DNA of 14,921 bases from SLRI01 sp964460465 (GTDB taxonomy: Bacteria; Pseudomonadota; Alphaproteobacteria; Geminicoccales; Geminicoccaceae). The notes beneath the pieces were generated by a model that did not search any database, was not told the origin of the DNA, and saw nothing but the letters and a program-made list of their open reading frames with translations. The DNA is taken from positions 1 to 14,921 of the forward strand of contig CAYWSB010000128.1 in assembly GCA_964460465.1 (NCBI GenBank), read 5' to 3'. A program made the position numbers and the translations under genes. Of this stretch, positions 7,207-13,562 are shown in pieces (the stretch's first letter is position 1; each line of letters begins with the position of its first letter).

Positions 7207-8712
7207 ATGGCTGAGTCCGTCGATGTCGTGGTGGTCGGTGCCGGCTCGTCGGGTGGCGTCGCTGCCGCCCGGCTGAGCGAGGATGCGCGCCGTCGCGTGC
7301 TCATGCTCGAGGCGGGGCCGGACTTCCCGGACGAGGCGCGGCAGCTGCCGCTCTTCGCGGTGAGCGGCGAGAATCACTGGCTCGTCCCCGGCCTCCCCGA
7401 GTTCGAGTGGGGGCTCGAGGACCGCGATCGGGCCGGCCGGCGCGGCGGGCGGCCGATCCGCCTGCCCCGCGGCCGGCTCGTTGGCGGGACGTCGATGATC
7501 AACTCGACCATTGCCGCCCGCCCGGCTCCCTTCGACCTCGACCGCTGGGCGGCGTTGGGCAATCCCGGCTGGGACTGGGCGAGCCTGCTCCCCTACTTCA
7601 TCCGCATCGAGCGCGACCTCGACTACGGCGACGACCCCATCCACGGCCGCGACGGCCCGATCACCATCCAGCGCTACAAGGAGGCCGACTGGGCGCCGGT
7701 CAACCGGACCTTCGCCGAGGGGTGCGATGCCCTCGGCATCCGCCACGCCGCCGACCTCAACGCGCTCGATGCGCACGCCGGCATCTTCGGGCCGCTGCCG
7801 CACAACCGCTGGAAGGAGGTACGCCAGGGCACCCTCGTCACCTATCTCCGCAAGGCCCGCGGCCGGCCGAACCTGGAACTCCGTGGCCACGCCCTGGTCG
7901 ACCACATCGTCGTCGAGAAGGGTAGGGCGGTGGCCGTCGTCTGGCACGACGCCCGGGGCGAGACCCACACCACGCGGGCCGAGCGCATCCTGGTCGCGGC
8001 CGGCGTCTACAACACGCCCGCCATCCTGCAGCGCTCCGGCATCGGCCCCGCCGCCCTCTTGCGCCGGCACGGCATCCCCGTGCAGGCCGACCTGCCCGTG
8101 GGCCTGGGCCTGACCGACCACCCGGGCGTGCCGTTCTTCTTCAGGGCCCCGGCCATCGCCGGAACGATCGGCCGCTTCTTCGCGATCAACTGGCGCGGCC
8201 CAGCCGTGCACGGTGACGAGCCCGAATGGCAGACCCATCCGTTTCCGGGCGACCCGGAGGAGGGGGTGTGCGGGATGTGGACCTACCTCACCAACCAGCA
8301 GTCACGCGGCACGGTCGCGATCGAGGCCCGCGACCCCCGCGTGGCGCCGCTCATCGACCACGACTATCTCGGCGACCCCGAGGACGTCGCCCGCTTCGGC
8401 CGCGCCTGGAAGGCGGCGCAAGAGCTCCTCGCCACGTCTCCGTTCCGGAAGGCCGGAGCCCGGTGGCTCGACCCCGAAATCGACATCGAGGCGCACTGCA
8501 AAGCCACCATGGGCTCCGCCCACCACCAGTCCGGCACCTGTGCCATGGGCCCCGACCCCGAGACCAGCGTCGTCACGCCGGACCTCAAGGTCCACGGCAT
8601 CGACAATCTTTGGCTCGCCGACACCAGCATCTTCCCCGCGACCGTGATGCACAACACCAACCTCATGGCCTACGTCGTGGGCGAGGTGGCGGCGGAGCGG
8701 CTGGCGGGGTGA
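7207..8712 (+). CDS. GMC-family FAD-dependent oxidoreductase (choline/alcohol dehydrogenase-like)
   Basis: The 501-residue flavoprotein begins with the FAD-binding Rossmann motif VVVVGAGSSGGVAAARL (7-23) and the acidic strand end MLEAGPD. It carries GMC signature 1 as PRGRLVGGTSMINSTIA (87-103), and ends with the catalytic region: His440 in HHQSGTCAMGP, LWLADTSIFP, and His482/Asn483 in MHNTN. These enzymes oxidise alcohols or sugar hydroxyls and pass electrons to oxygen or to a quinone/cytochrome acceptor. No signal peptide is present, so the protein is probably cytoplasmic. The ATG at 7207 is preceded by AGGAGG (7197-7202), an ideal ribosome-binding site. It is divergent from the uptake operon, which suggests joint control and a role in converting the imported compound or a related polyol. 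The substrate cannot be read from the sequence. Confidence 0.9.
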   Translation: MAESVDVVVVGAGSSGGVAAARLSEDARRRVLMLEAGPDFPDEARQLPLFAVSGENHWLVPGLPEFEWGLEDRDRAGRRGGRPIRLPRGRLVGGTSMINSTIAARPAPFDLDRWAALGNPGWDWASLLPYFIRIERDLDYGDDPIHGRDGPITIQRYKEADWAPVNRTFAEGCDALGIRHAADLNALDAHAGIFGPLPHNRWKEVRQGTLVTYLRKARGRPNLELRGHALVDHIVVEKGRAVAVVWHDARGETHTTRAERILVAAGVYNTPAILQRSGIGPAALLRRHGIPVQADLPVGLGLTDHPGVPFFFRAPAIAGTIGRFFAINWRGPAVHGDEPEWQTHPFPGDPEEGVCGMWTYLTNQQSRGTVAIEARDPRVAPLIDHDYLGDPEDVARFGRAWKAAQELLATSPFRKAGARWLDPEIDIEAHCKATMGSAHHQSGTCAMGPDPETSVVTPDLKVHGIDNLWLADTSIFPATVMHNTNLMAYVVGEVAAERLAG

Positions 8713-8722
8713 GGGCTTGCAC

Positions 8723-8794
8723 CCCGAGGCGCCGCGAGCGCCCCTCGGGCGAGGCCAGCGGCATTGCTCCAACGCCTCGAGTGCAACGCTTTTT
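8723..8794 (+). terminator. Candidate terminator after the GMC oxidoreductase gene
   Basis: Two hairpins follow the stop at 8712. The first pairs CCCGAGG (8723-8729) with CCTCGGG (8743-8749) and has no T tract. The second pairs GCATTGC (8761-8767) with GCAACGC (8783-8789), one mismatch in seven, and runs directly into TTTTT at 8790-8794. The second has intrinsic-terminator layout on the + strand, though its stem is weak. The rest of this convergent gap (8795-8879) shows nothing clear for the minus-strand gene. Confidence 0.45.
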
Positions 8795-8879
8795 CAGAGA
8801 GGGCTGATCACAGTGGTAACGAAGTATGCCGATGGCCGCGGACGGCGTGGCCGTTGCGGATCCGCCGGGCGAGGCGTGC

Positions 8880-9917
8880 CTAACCCGCCATCCTGATCTG
8901 CAGCTTGACATCCGCCGGCCACCCTTCGGCCGCGCGCTCGAACGCCCGCACCGTGTCCTCGAACGGATAGGTCTCGGTGATCAGCGGCTTGAGGTCCACC
9001 ACCCCCGCCGCGATCAGGTCGAGCGCCCGGTCGAAGACGTTGGTGTAGCGAAACACCGTCTCGATCCGGAGCTCCCTCGCCTGGGCCGGGACGATGTCGA
9101 TGGCGACCGGCTCGACCGGCATGCCGACCAGCACCACGGCCCCACCCGGCCGGGCGAGCGTGAAGAGCCCGGCGAACACCCGGGGTGCCCCCGAGCACTC
9201 GAACACCACGTCCGCGCCCCAGCCGCCGGTCATGCCGGCCACGACGTCGCCGAGCCGGTCGCGACCGACGTCGACCGCGGTCACGTTCGGATAGCTCCCG
9301 GCGATCTCGAGCTTCTCCCGCTTGACGTCGGAGATGATCACGCGGCTGCAGCCGCCGGCCAATGCCGCCAGCGCCACCATGATGCCGATCGGCCCCGCCC
9401 CGGCCACCACGGCCGTGTCGCCCGGCTGGATGCGCGCTCGCGTTGCCGCCTGCATGCCGATGGCGAAGGGCTCGACCATCGCCCCCTCGGCCATCGAGAC
9501 ATTGGCCGGCAGCTTGAAGGTGTAGGCCGCGGGGTGCACGACCGTGGGCCGGAGGCAGCCATGGATCGGCGGGGTCGCCCAGAAGCGCACGGCGGGGTCG
9601 ACATTGTAGATGCCGAGCTTGGATGCCCGGGAGTTGGGATCGGGGATGCCCGGCTCCATGCAGACTCGGTCGCCGACCGCGAGGGTGCGGACGTTCGCGC
9701 CCACGGCTTCCACCACGCCCGCCGCCTCGTGGCCCAACACCATCGGCGCCTCGACCACATAGGGGCCGATCCGGCCGTGCGTGTAGTAGTGGACGTCGCT
9801 GCCGCACACCCCCACCGTGTCGATCCGGATGGTCACGTCGTCCGCGCCCATCGCCTCGTCGATGGCGATGTCGCGCAGCCGCAGATCGCGGACCTTCTCG
9901 AGTACGGCAGCCATCAT
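8880..9917 (-). CDS. Zinc-dependent medium-chain dehydrogenase, xylitol/sorbitol dehydrogenase-like
   Basis: The 345-residue protein is a zinc-dependent MDR polyol dehydrogenase. Catalytic zinc residues are Cys38 (VGVCGSDVHYY), His63-Glu64 (LGHEAAG) and Glu149 (MVEPFAIG); the NAD-binding motif is GAGPIG (173-178). DVHYY and VRFWATPPIHGCLR are typical of sorbitol/xylitol dehydrogenases. The structural-zinc loop, normally with four Cys, reads GIPDPNSRASKLGIYNVDP with no Cys, as in bacterial and yeast xylitol dehydrogenases that lack the second zinc. The likely reaction is xylitol + NAD to D-xylulose; sorbitol or L-iditol are alternatives. Two adjacent ATGs (9917 and 9914) could start it, with GGGAGG about eight bases upstream of the first. 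It is divergent from the L-xylulose reductase-like gene, whose predicted product (xylitol) would be its substrate. Confidence 0.9.
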   Translation of the reverse strand: MMAAVLEKVRDLRLRDIAIDEAMGADDVTIRIDTVGVCGSDVHYYTHGRIGPYVVEAPMVLGHEAAGVVEAVGANVRTLAVGDRVCMEPGIPDPNSRASKLGIYNVDPAVRFWATPPIHGCLRPTVVHPAAYTFKLPANVSMAEGAMVEPFAIGMQAATRARIQPGDTAVVAGAGPIGIMVALAALAGGCSRVIISDVKREKLEIAGSYPNVTAVDVGRDRLGDVVAGMTGGWGADVVFECSGAPRVFAGLFTLARPGGAVVLVGMPVEPVAIDIVPAQARELRIETVFRYTNVFDRALDLIAAGVVDLKPLITETYPFEDTVRAFERAAEGWPADVKLQIRMAG

Positions 9918-9994
9918 CGTTTCGCCTCCCGCTTGCGGTCGTTGCCCGTTGCCGCCAGCATCATGCCCGAAAAACGACCATAGGGGAGGGGAGG
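9918..9994. promoter_or_regulatory. Divergent promoter region of the pentitol gene pair
   Basis: This 77-base gap separates two divergent genes, so it must drive both. It contains a perfect 7-bp inverted repeat, GGTCGTT at 9937-9943 and AACGACC at 9973-9979, with 29 bases between the arms. A strong ribosome-binding site GGGGAGGGGAGG lies directly before the + strand ATG at 9995. The inverted repeat might be a regulator site, but a repeat of this length can arise by chance. Confidence 0.35.
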
Positions 9995-10723
9995 ATGACG
10001 GATCTTCAGGGGCGGCGCGTGATGATCACCGGGGCCGGCAAGGGCATCGGCCGGGCCGCGGCGGTCATGGCAGCCCAGCATGGCGCCGAGGTCGTGGCGT
10101 TGAGCCGCAGCAGGGAAGACCTCGCAGCACTCGCCGGGGAAATCGGCTGTCGGACGATCACCTGCGACCTCGCCGACCTCGAGGCCACGCGCAAGGCCGC
10201 CGAGGCCGCCCTGCCGATCGACGATCTCGTCAACAATGCGGGCATCACCGAGCTCGAGCCGTTCCTCGAGACCAGCCTCGCCTCGTTCGACCACATCATG
10301 ACCGTCAATGCCAAGGCGCCGATGGTCCTGGCCCAGGTCGTGGCTCGGGACCTCATCGCCCGTGGCCGGCCGGGGTCGATCGTCAACGTCTCCTCCAACG
10401 CCGCCTTCTTCGGCGTGCCCGACCACGCCGCCTACTGCGCCTCGAAGGCGGCGCTCGACGCACTCACCCGGGTCATGGCCGTCGAGCTCGGGCCACGGGG
10501 CATCCGCGTCAACAGCGTCAACCCCACGGTCACGCTCACCGCCATGGCGGTCAAGGCCTGGAGCGATCCGGCCAAGGCCGCCCCCATGCTGGACAGGGTG
10601 CCGCTGGGCCGGTTCGTCGAGCCCGGGGAGGTGGCGAGCGTGGTCCTCTTCCTGCTCGGCGCCGAGGCCGCCATGGTCAGCGGCATGAGCATCCGTGTCG
10701 ACGGTGGCTTCGGCGTGCGCTGA
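9995..10723 (+). CDS. SDR oxidoreductase, L-xylulose (dicarbonyl) reductase-like
   Basis: The 242-residue short-chain dehydrogenase resembles animal dicarbonyl/L-xylulose reductase (DCXR, 244 residues) along its whole length. It has cofactor motif TGAGKGIG (12-19), NNAG (80-83), Asn105, Ser134 in NVSSN, and Tyr147/Lys151 in AAYCASK. Shared family blocks include VVALSR, LVNNAG, IARGRPGSIVNVSS, MAVELGPRGIRVNSVNPTV, AWSDP and PLGRFVEPGEV. The Ser-Arg after the second strand (LSRS) is as in NADPH-dependent DCXR. The likely reaction is L-xylulose + NADPH to xylitol, but many bacterial relatives reduce other ketoses or diketones. The ATG at 9995 was chosen for its purine-rich ribosome-binding site and fit to the family N-terminus. 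The divergent neighbour is a xylitol dehydrogenase-like enzyme. Confidence 0.88.
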   Translation: MTDLQGRRVMITGAGKGIGRAAAVMAAQHGAEVVALSRSREDLAALAGEIGCRTITCDLADLEATRKAAEAALPIDDLVNNAGITELEPFLETSLASFDHIMTVNAKAPMVLAQVVARDLIARGRPGSIVNVSSNAAFFGVPDHAAYCASKAALDALTRVMAVELGPRGIRVNSVNPTVTLTAMAVKAWSDPAKAAPMLDRVPLGRFVEPGEVASVVLFLLGAEAAMVSGMSIRVDGGFGVR

Positions 10724-10787
10724 GCGCCGCGCACCCGGCCGCCCTCCCGTTCAGCCGACTGCCGCATCGGTCGTGCCGTCGCAGCGT

Positions 10788-11330
10788 TCAGGCGGCGATG
10801 ATCGGCGGCTCGATGCAGCCGAGGCGGCAAGAGGCGTAGTTGAAGTAGCACCAGAGCTTGCCGAGCGTGCCGCTGCGGGCGAGGCAGAGCTGCAGGCGTT
10901 CGGTGCAGCCCCAGCTGCAGAGGTCGACCACCGGCCCGCCGCCGGTCTGCCGCGCCAGGCCGGCTGCACTGTCGCCGTCGCCGCCGCAGCCGCAGTTGGA
11001 CCGGGCCGCGAGCGGTGCGCCGAGGGCCGCGGCCAGCGCCTGATCGGCGCGCATCGTCGCCGCCTGAACATAGGTGACCTCGGCATCGCGCTTGAAGAGG
11101 ACGATGCTCGGCCCCTGCGGCGTGTCGGTTGAGTCGATCACGCGGACGACGTCCGATCTGCCGAGCTCGACATAGACGCGAAGCCCGAGATCGGCATAAA
11201 GCCGCAGGCGCCCCTCCGGCGCCGGCCCGACATAGCCGCTCATCGCCAGGGTCTTCCCTGCTCCCGCAGCGAGCAGGTCACGAACCATGGGGTGTACGGC
11301 CGGAGATCTCCCGTCACTCGTTTCGACCAT
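10788..11330 (-). CDS. Unrecognised cysteine-rich 180-residue protein with mirror-symmetric Cys spacing
   Basis: I do not recognise this family. ATG at 11330 has CTGGAGG about eight bases upstream, and codon use is like its neighbours, which supports a real gene. Residues about 28-92 look like a small beta-rich domain (RLRLYADLGLRVYVELGR, VVRVIDSTD, PSIVLFKRDAEVTYVQ), then a helix (ADQALAAALG). The C-terminal part is flexible (Gly-rich, with C113-G-C115), followed by a segment with Cys138, 142, 149, 161, 168 and 172: C-x3-C-x6-C-x11-C-x6-C-x3-C. The symmetric i/i+4/i+11 pattern suggests a helical hairpin whose two helices each present a line of cysteines, joined by disulfides or a metal site. 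There is no signal peptide or membrane segment. No neighbouring maturase, chaperone or transporter points to a function. A precursor peptide or metal-binding protein are guesses only. Confidence 0.65.
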   Translation of the reverse strand: MVETSDGRSPAVHPMVRDLLAAGAGKTLAMSGYVGPAPEGRLRLYADLGLRVYVELGRSDVVRVIDSTDTPQGPSIVLFKRDAEVTYVQAATMRADQALAAALGAPLAARSNCGCGGDGDSAAGLARQTGGGPVVDLCSWGCTERLQLCLARSGTLGKLWCYFNYASCRLGCIEPPIIAA

Positions 11331-11602
11331 CGAACCCGCCTCCAGAAGTTGGACAAGGCCGACGTCTGCTGTCCGTTCTCAACATCGGCCGCCCTTGACC
11401 GCTGTCCTTCGCCTCGAGCCCGGCTCGCGGCACCTGTTCAGGCAGAATGCCGGATTCGGCGGCCTCGTTGGCCAGCCGCGACTGCCGCTCGATCGGCTAT
11501 GGTCTGCTTTCGGCCTCGACCATGTCTGTGCGATCCGTCACATCGCGCACCATCCGGTCCGCCGAAGTCCGCTCGGGTGCGGCCCGTCGCCGGGCAGGGG
11601 GC
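11331..11602. other. Intergenic gap upstream of the cysteine-rich gene
   Basis: These 272 bases lie between two minus-strand genes and are long for this compact region, so the cysteine-rich gene probably has its own promoter here. The only structure noted is a 13-base palindrome, CGAGCC-C-GGCTCG at 11415-11427, about 85 bases upstream of the ATG at 11330. No convincing coding sequence, promoter boxes or RNA gene were found. Confidence 0.4.
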
Positions 11603-12514
11603 TTACTCGATGTCGTGGATCTTGGCCCCGTTGAGCTGCGCCAGGATCCCCGGCATCACCGGCATGAAGCGGTCGGCGTGTCCCTGGTTGAGGACGAGGC
11701 GGTAGGTCTGGCTGATCGCCTGGGCGATCGGGGTGGCGACCTCGGCCCCCTCGGCCATGCGGTTGTAGAAGCGCATGTCCTTGGCGGCGATGCGGAACGG
11801 GCCCTTGAGGTGGCTGTCGTCGCCTTCCAGGATCCAGGGCCGCATCATCTGCCACATCCCGCCATTGGCCCCGCCGGCCGAGAGCACGGCCGCCTGCGCC
11901 TCGAGGTCGACGCCGAGCTTGGCGGCGGTGGCGAAGCCCTCGGCGATCACCGCGCACATGCCGATGGTGATCGAGTTGTTGACCAGCTTGCAGGTCGTGC
12001 CGGCGCCGAGCCCGCCGCAGACGACGATCGTGTCGGCATAGGTCTCCATGATCGGCCGCACCCGGGCGATCACCTCGGGCTCGCCGCCGACATAGGTGGA
12101 GAGCTTGCCGGCCTCGGCCTCCCGGGGCGAGCGGCCGAGAGCCGCATCGACCATGGCGACCCCCCGGGCCGCCAGATCGGCCCCCACCTTCCGGGTCGTG
12201 GCCGGATCGTTGGTCGTGCTGTCGACCAGCACCATCCCCGGCCGCATGGCGGCCAGCAGCCCGTTCTCGCCATAGGCCGTGGCCTCGACCTCGACCGCCG
12301 AGGGCAGGCACAGGAAGACGACGTCGCTGGCCGCGGCGACCGCGGCCGGGCTCGCCGCCTCCGCCGCACCGCGACGGACGAGGTCGTCCACGGGCTCGCG
12401 GTTCCTGTGCGCCAGGATGGTGAGCGGATAACCGCCGCGCTCGAGAATGTTCTTGGCGGCGCCATGGCCCATCAGCCCGACGCCGATATAGCCGATCCGC
12501 GGCTTGTCGCTCAT
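11603..12514 (-). CDS. NAD(P)-dependent beta-hydroxyacid dehydrogenase (3-hydroxyisobutyrate dehydrogenase family)
   Basis: The 303-residue protein belongs to the 3-hydroxyisobutyrate / tartronate semialdehyde / L-threonate dehydrogenase family. It has dinucleotide motif GYIGVGLMG (8-16), a substrate loop VDAALGRSPREAEAGKLS (122-139) in place of the usual DAPVSGG block, and the catalytic Lys176 in AGTTCKLVNNS with Asn180. These enzymes oxidise a beta-hydroxyacid to a semialdehyde or keto acid. The ATG at 12514 (MSDKPRIGYIG) was chosen because GGGAGG lies upstream and the fold starts at once. The 87-base gap to the DeoR gene makes one transcript possible. In known L-threonate pathways such a dehydrogenase (LtnD) precedes a DUF1537 kinase, but here the kinase is in a separate operon. 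The altered DAALGRSP loop makes the substrate uncertain. Confidence 0.87.
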   Translation of the reverse strand: MSDKPRIGYIGVGLMGHGAAKNILERGGYPLTILAHRNREPVDDLVRRGAAEAASPAAVAAASDVVFLCLPSAVEVEATAYGENGLLAAMRPGMVLVDSTTNDPATTRKVGADLAARGVAMVDAALGRSPREAEAGKLSTYVGGEPEVIARVRPIMETYADTIVVCGGLGAGTTCKLVNNSITIGMCAVIAEGFATAAKLGVDLEAQAAVLSAGGANGGMWQMMRPWILEGDDSHLKGPFRIAAKDMRFYNRMAEGAEVATPIAQAISQTYRLVLNQGHADRFMPVMPGILAQLNGAKIHDIE

Positions 12515-12601
12515 TCCTGTGGCCTCCCTTGACCGTGTGGCATTTGCTGGGGCGCTGCGCGATCGTGCCAAATCGTGCGCGTTCTTGAAAGTCGCATTCG
12601 G

Positions 12602-13384
12602 TCAGGACGAAGCCGGCTCGACCAGGATCGTCTCGATCTCGAGCTCGGCCAGGGTGGCGCGATGCTCGGGCGCCAGCTCGCTGTCGGTGACGACGGTGTG
12701 CACCCGGGCGAGCGGGCAGACCTCGCAGAAGGCGACATGCGCGAACTTGGAGGAATCGGCCAGGACCACGACATGCGCGGCCGAGCCGATCATCCGCTGC
12801 TTCATCCCGGCGACCTCGAGCGAGGTCTCGGTCAGCCGCTGCCGCGCCAGGGAATGGATGCCGATGAAGGCGATGTCGGCGTGCAGCCGGTCGAGGAACG
12901 ACTGGCCGGGTTCGCCTATCAGGGTCAGCGAGCCCTGGCGGATGCTGCCGCCCAGCACCACGACCTGGATGTTGTCGCTGCGGGCGAGCTCCGCCGCGGT
13001 CGCCACGTCGTTGGTGCAGGCGGTGATCCGCAGCCGCCGACCGACCACCGCCCGGGCGGCGGCGAGCACGGTCGAGCTCGAATCGAAGATCACGCTCTGG
13101 CCCGCCTCCACCAGCTCGGCCGCCCGGCGGCCGATCGCCAGCTTGGCGCGCTGCGCCACGTGCAGGCCGATCTCGCGCTCGGGCTCGAACGTGGTGCGCT
13201 GCGCCTCGGCGAGCAGGGCACCACCGTGGCTGCGCACGAGATATCCCTCGCGGGTGAGGTAGTCGAGATCGCGACGGACGGTCGAGAGCGAGACGCCGAC
13301 CGAATCGGCGAGGTCGCCGATCGACACCCCGCCCTTGCGGCGAACCTGGTCGAGAATGAGGCCTCTGCGTTGCGCGGCGATCAT
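12602..13384 (-). CDS. DeoR-family transcriptional repressor
   Basis: The 260-residue regulator has an N-terminal winged helix-turn-helix (about 5-56: QRRGLILDQVRRKGGVSIGDLA, STVRRDLDYLTREGYLVRSHGGA). The rest is the DeoR sensor domain related to sugar-phosphate isomerases, with phosphosugar-loop motifs VIFDSSST (98-105), CTNDVATA, VLGGSIRQGSLTLIG and ADSSKF. Such proteins usually bind a phosphorylated sugar intermediate that relieves repression. The ATG at 13384 places MIAAQRRG at the start, as in most family members; an ATG at 13432 would add 16 residues. Neither has a strong ribosome-binding site. It is divergent from a sugar ABC operon starting at 13563 and precedes the dehydrogenase gene, so both are likely targets. 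Confidence 0.9.
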   Translation of the reverse strand: MIAAQRRGLILDQVRRKGGVSIGDLADSVGVSLSTVRRDLDYLTREGYLVRSHGGALLAEAQRTTFEPEREIGLHVAQRAKLAIGRRAAELVEAGQSVIFDSSSTVLAAARAVVGRRLRITACTNDVATAAELARSDNIQVVVLGGSIRQGSLTLIGEPGQSFLDRLHADIAFIGIHSLARQRLTETSLEVAGMKQRMIGSAAHVVVLADSSKFAHVAFCEVCPLARVHTVVTDSELAPEHRATLAELEIETILVEPASS

Positions 13385-13392
13385 GTCTTCTG

Positions 13393-13405
13393 GCGCCAAT
13401 GGCGC
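13393..13405. promoter_or_regulatory. Short palindrome just upstream of the DeoR start
   Basis: GCGCCA at 13393-13398 and TGGCGC at 13400-13405 form a perfect 6-bp inverted repeat around one base, 9 bases upstream of the preferred ATG. It could be an autoregulatory operator or a hairpin in the leader. If translation starts at 13432 instead, it is coding sequence. The call is weak because similar GC repeats are common here. Confidence 0.2.
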
Positions 13406-13476
13406 GCTGCCGTGGTGAAGCAATGCGCCCATTCCTGTCATCCGCCGCCGAAATGCGCAAGACCGTGCAGCAGCAG

Positions 13477-13503
13477 TTGACTCGCCCGGACGAGTGATAG
13501 ATT
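13477..13503 (+). promoter_or_regulatory. Candidate promoter with embedded 16-bp operator palindrome
   Basis: A -35-like TTGACT (13477-13482; 5 of 6 to consensus) is followed after 15 bases by TAGATT (13498-13503; 4 of 6 to TATAAT). Overlapping the end of the -35 box and filling the spacer is ACTCGCCCGGACGAGT (13480-13495), which is self-complementary in 7 of its 8 pairs. This is a classic place for a repressor to block RNA polymerase. It lies 60 bases before the ATG of the binding-protein gene and about 90 bases from the DeoR gene start. The 15-base spacer is short, so the exact promoter boxes are uncertain; a second TTGACG at 13504-13509 is an alternative -35. Confidence 0.4.
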
Positions 13504-13562
13504 TTGACGCAGGTTGAGTGAAGCAGGCAAGAGCGCCGAGCACGGCGCCCGGGGAGGTGGTC

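Noticed and set aside
11447..12532. A 361-codon plus-strand open frame across the dehydrogenase gene
   Set aside because: Opposite a well-supported gene with cofactor and catalytic motifs; the translation has no recognisable fold.
12515..12571. A longer N-terminus for the beta-hydroxyacid dehydrogenase
   Set aside because: The extra residues are not part of the fold, and a good ribosome-binding site precedes the ATG at 12514.
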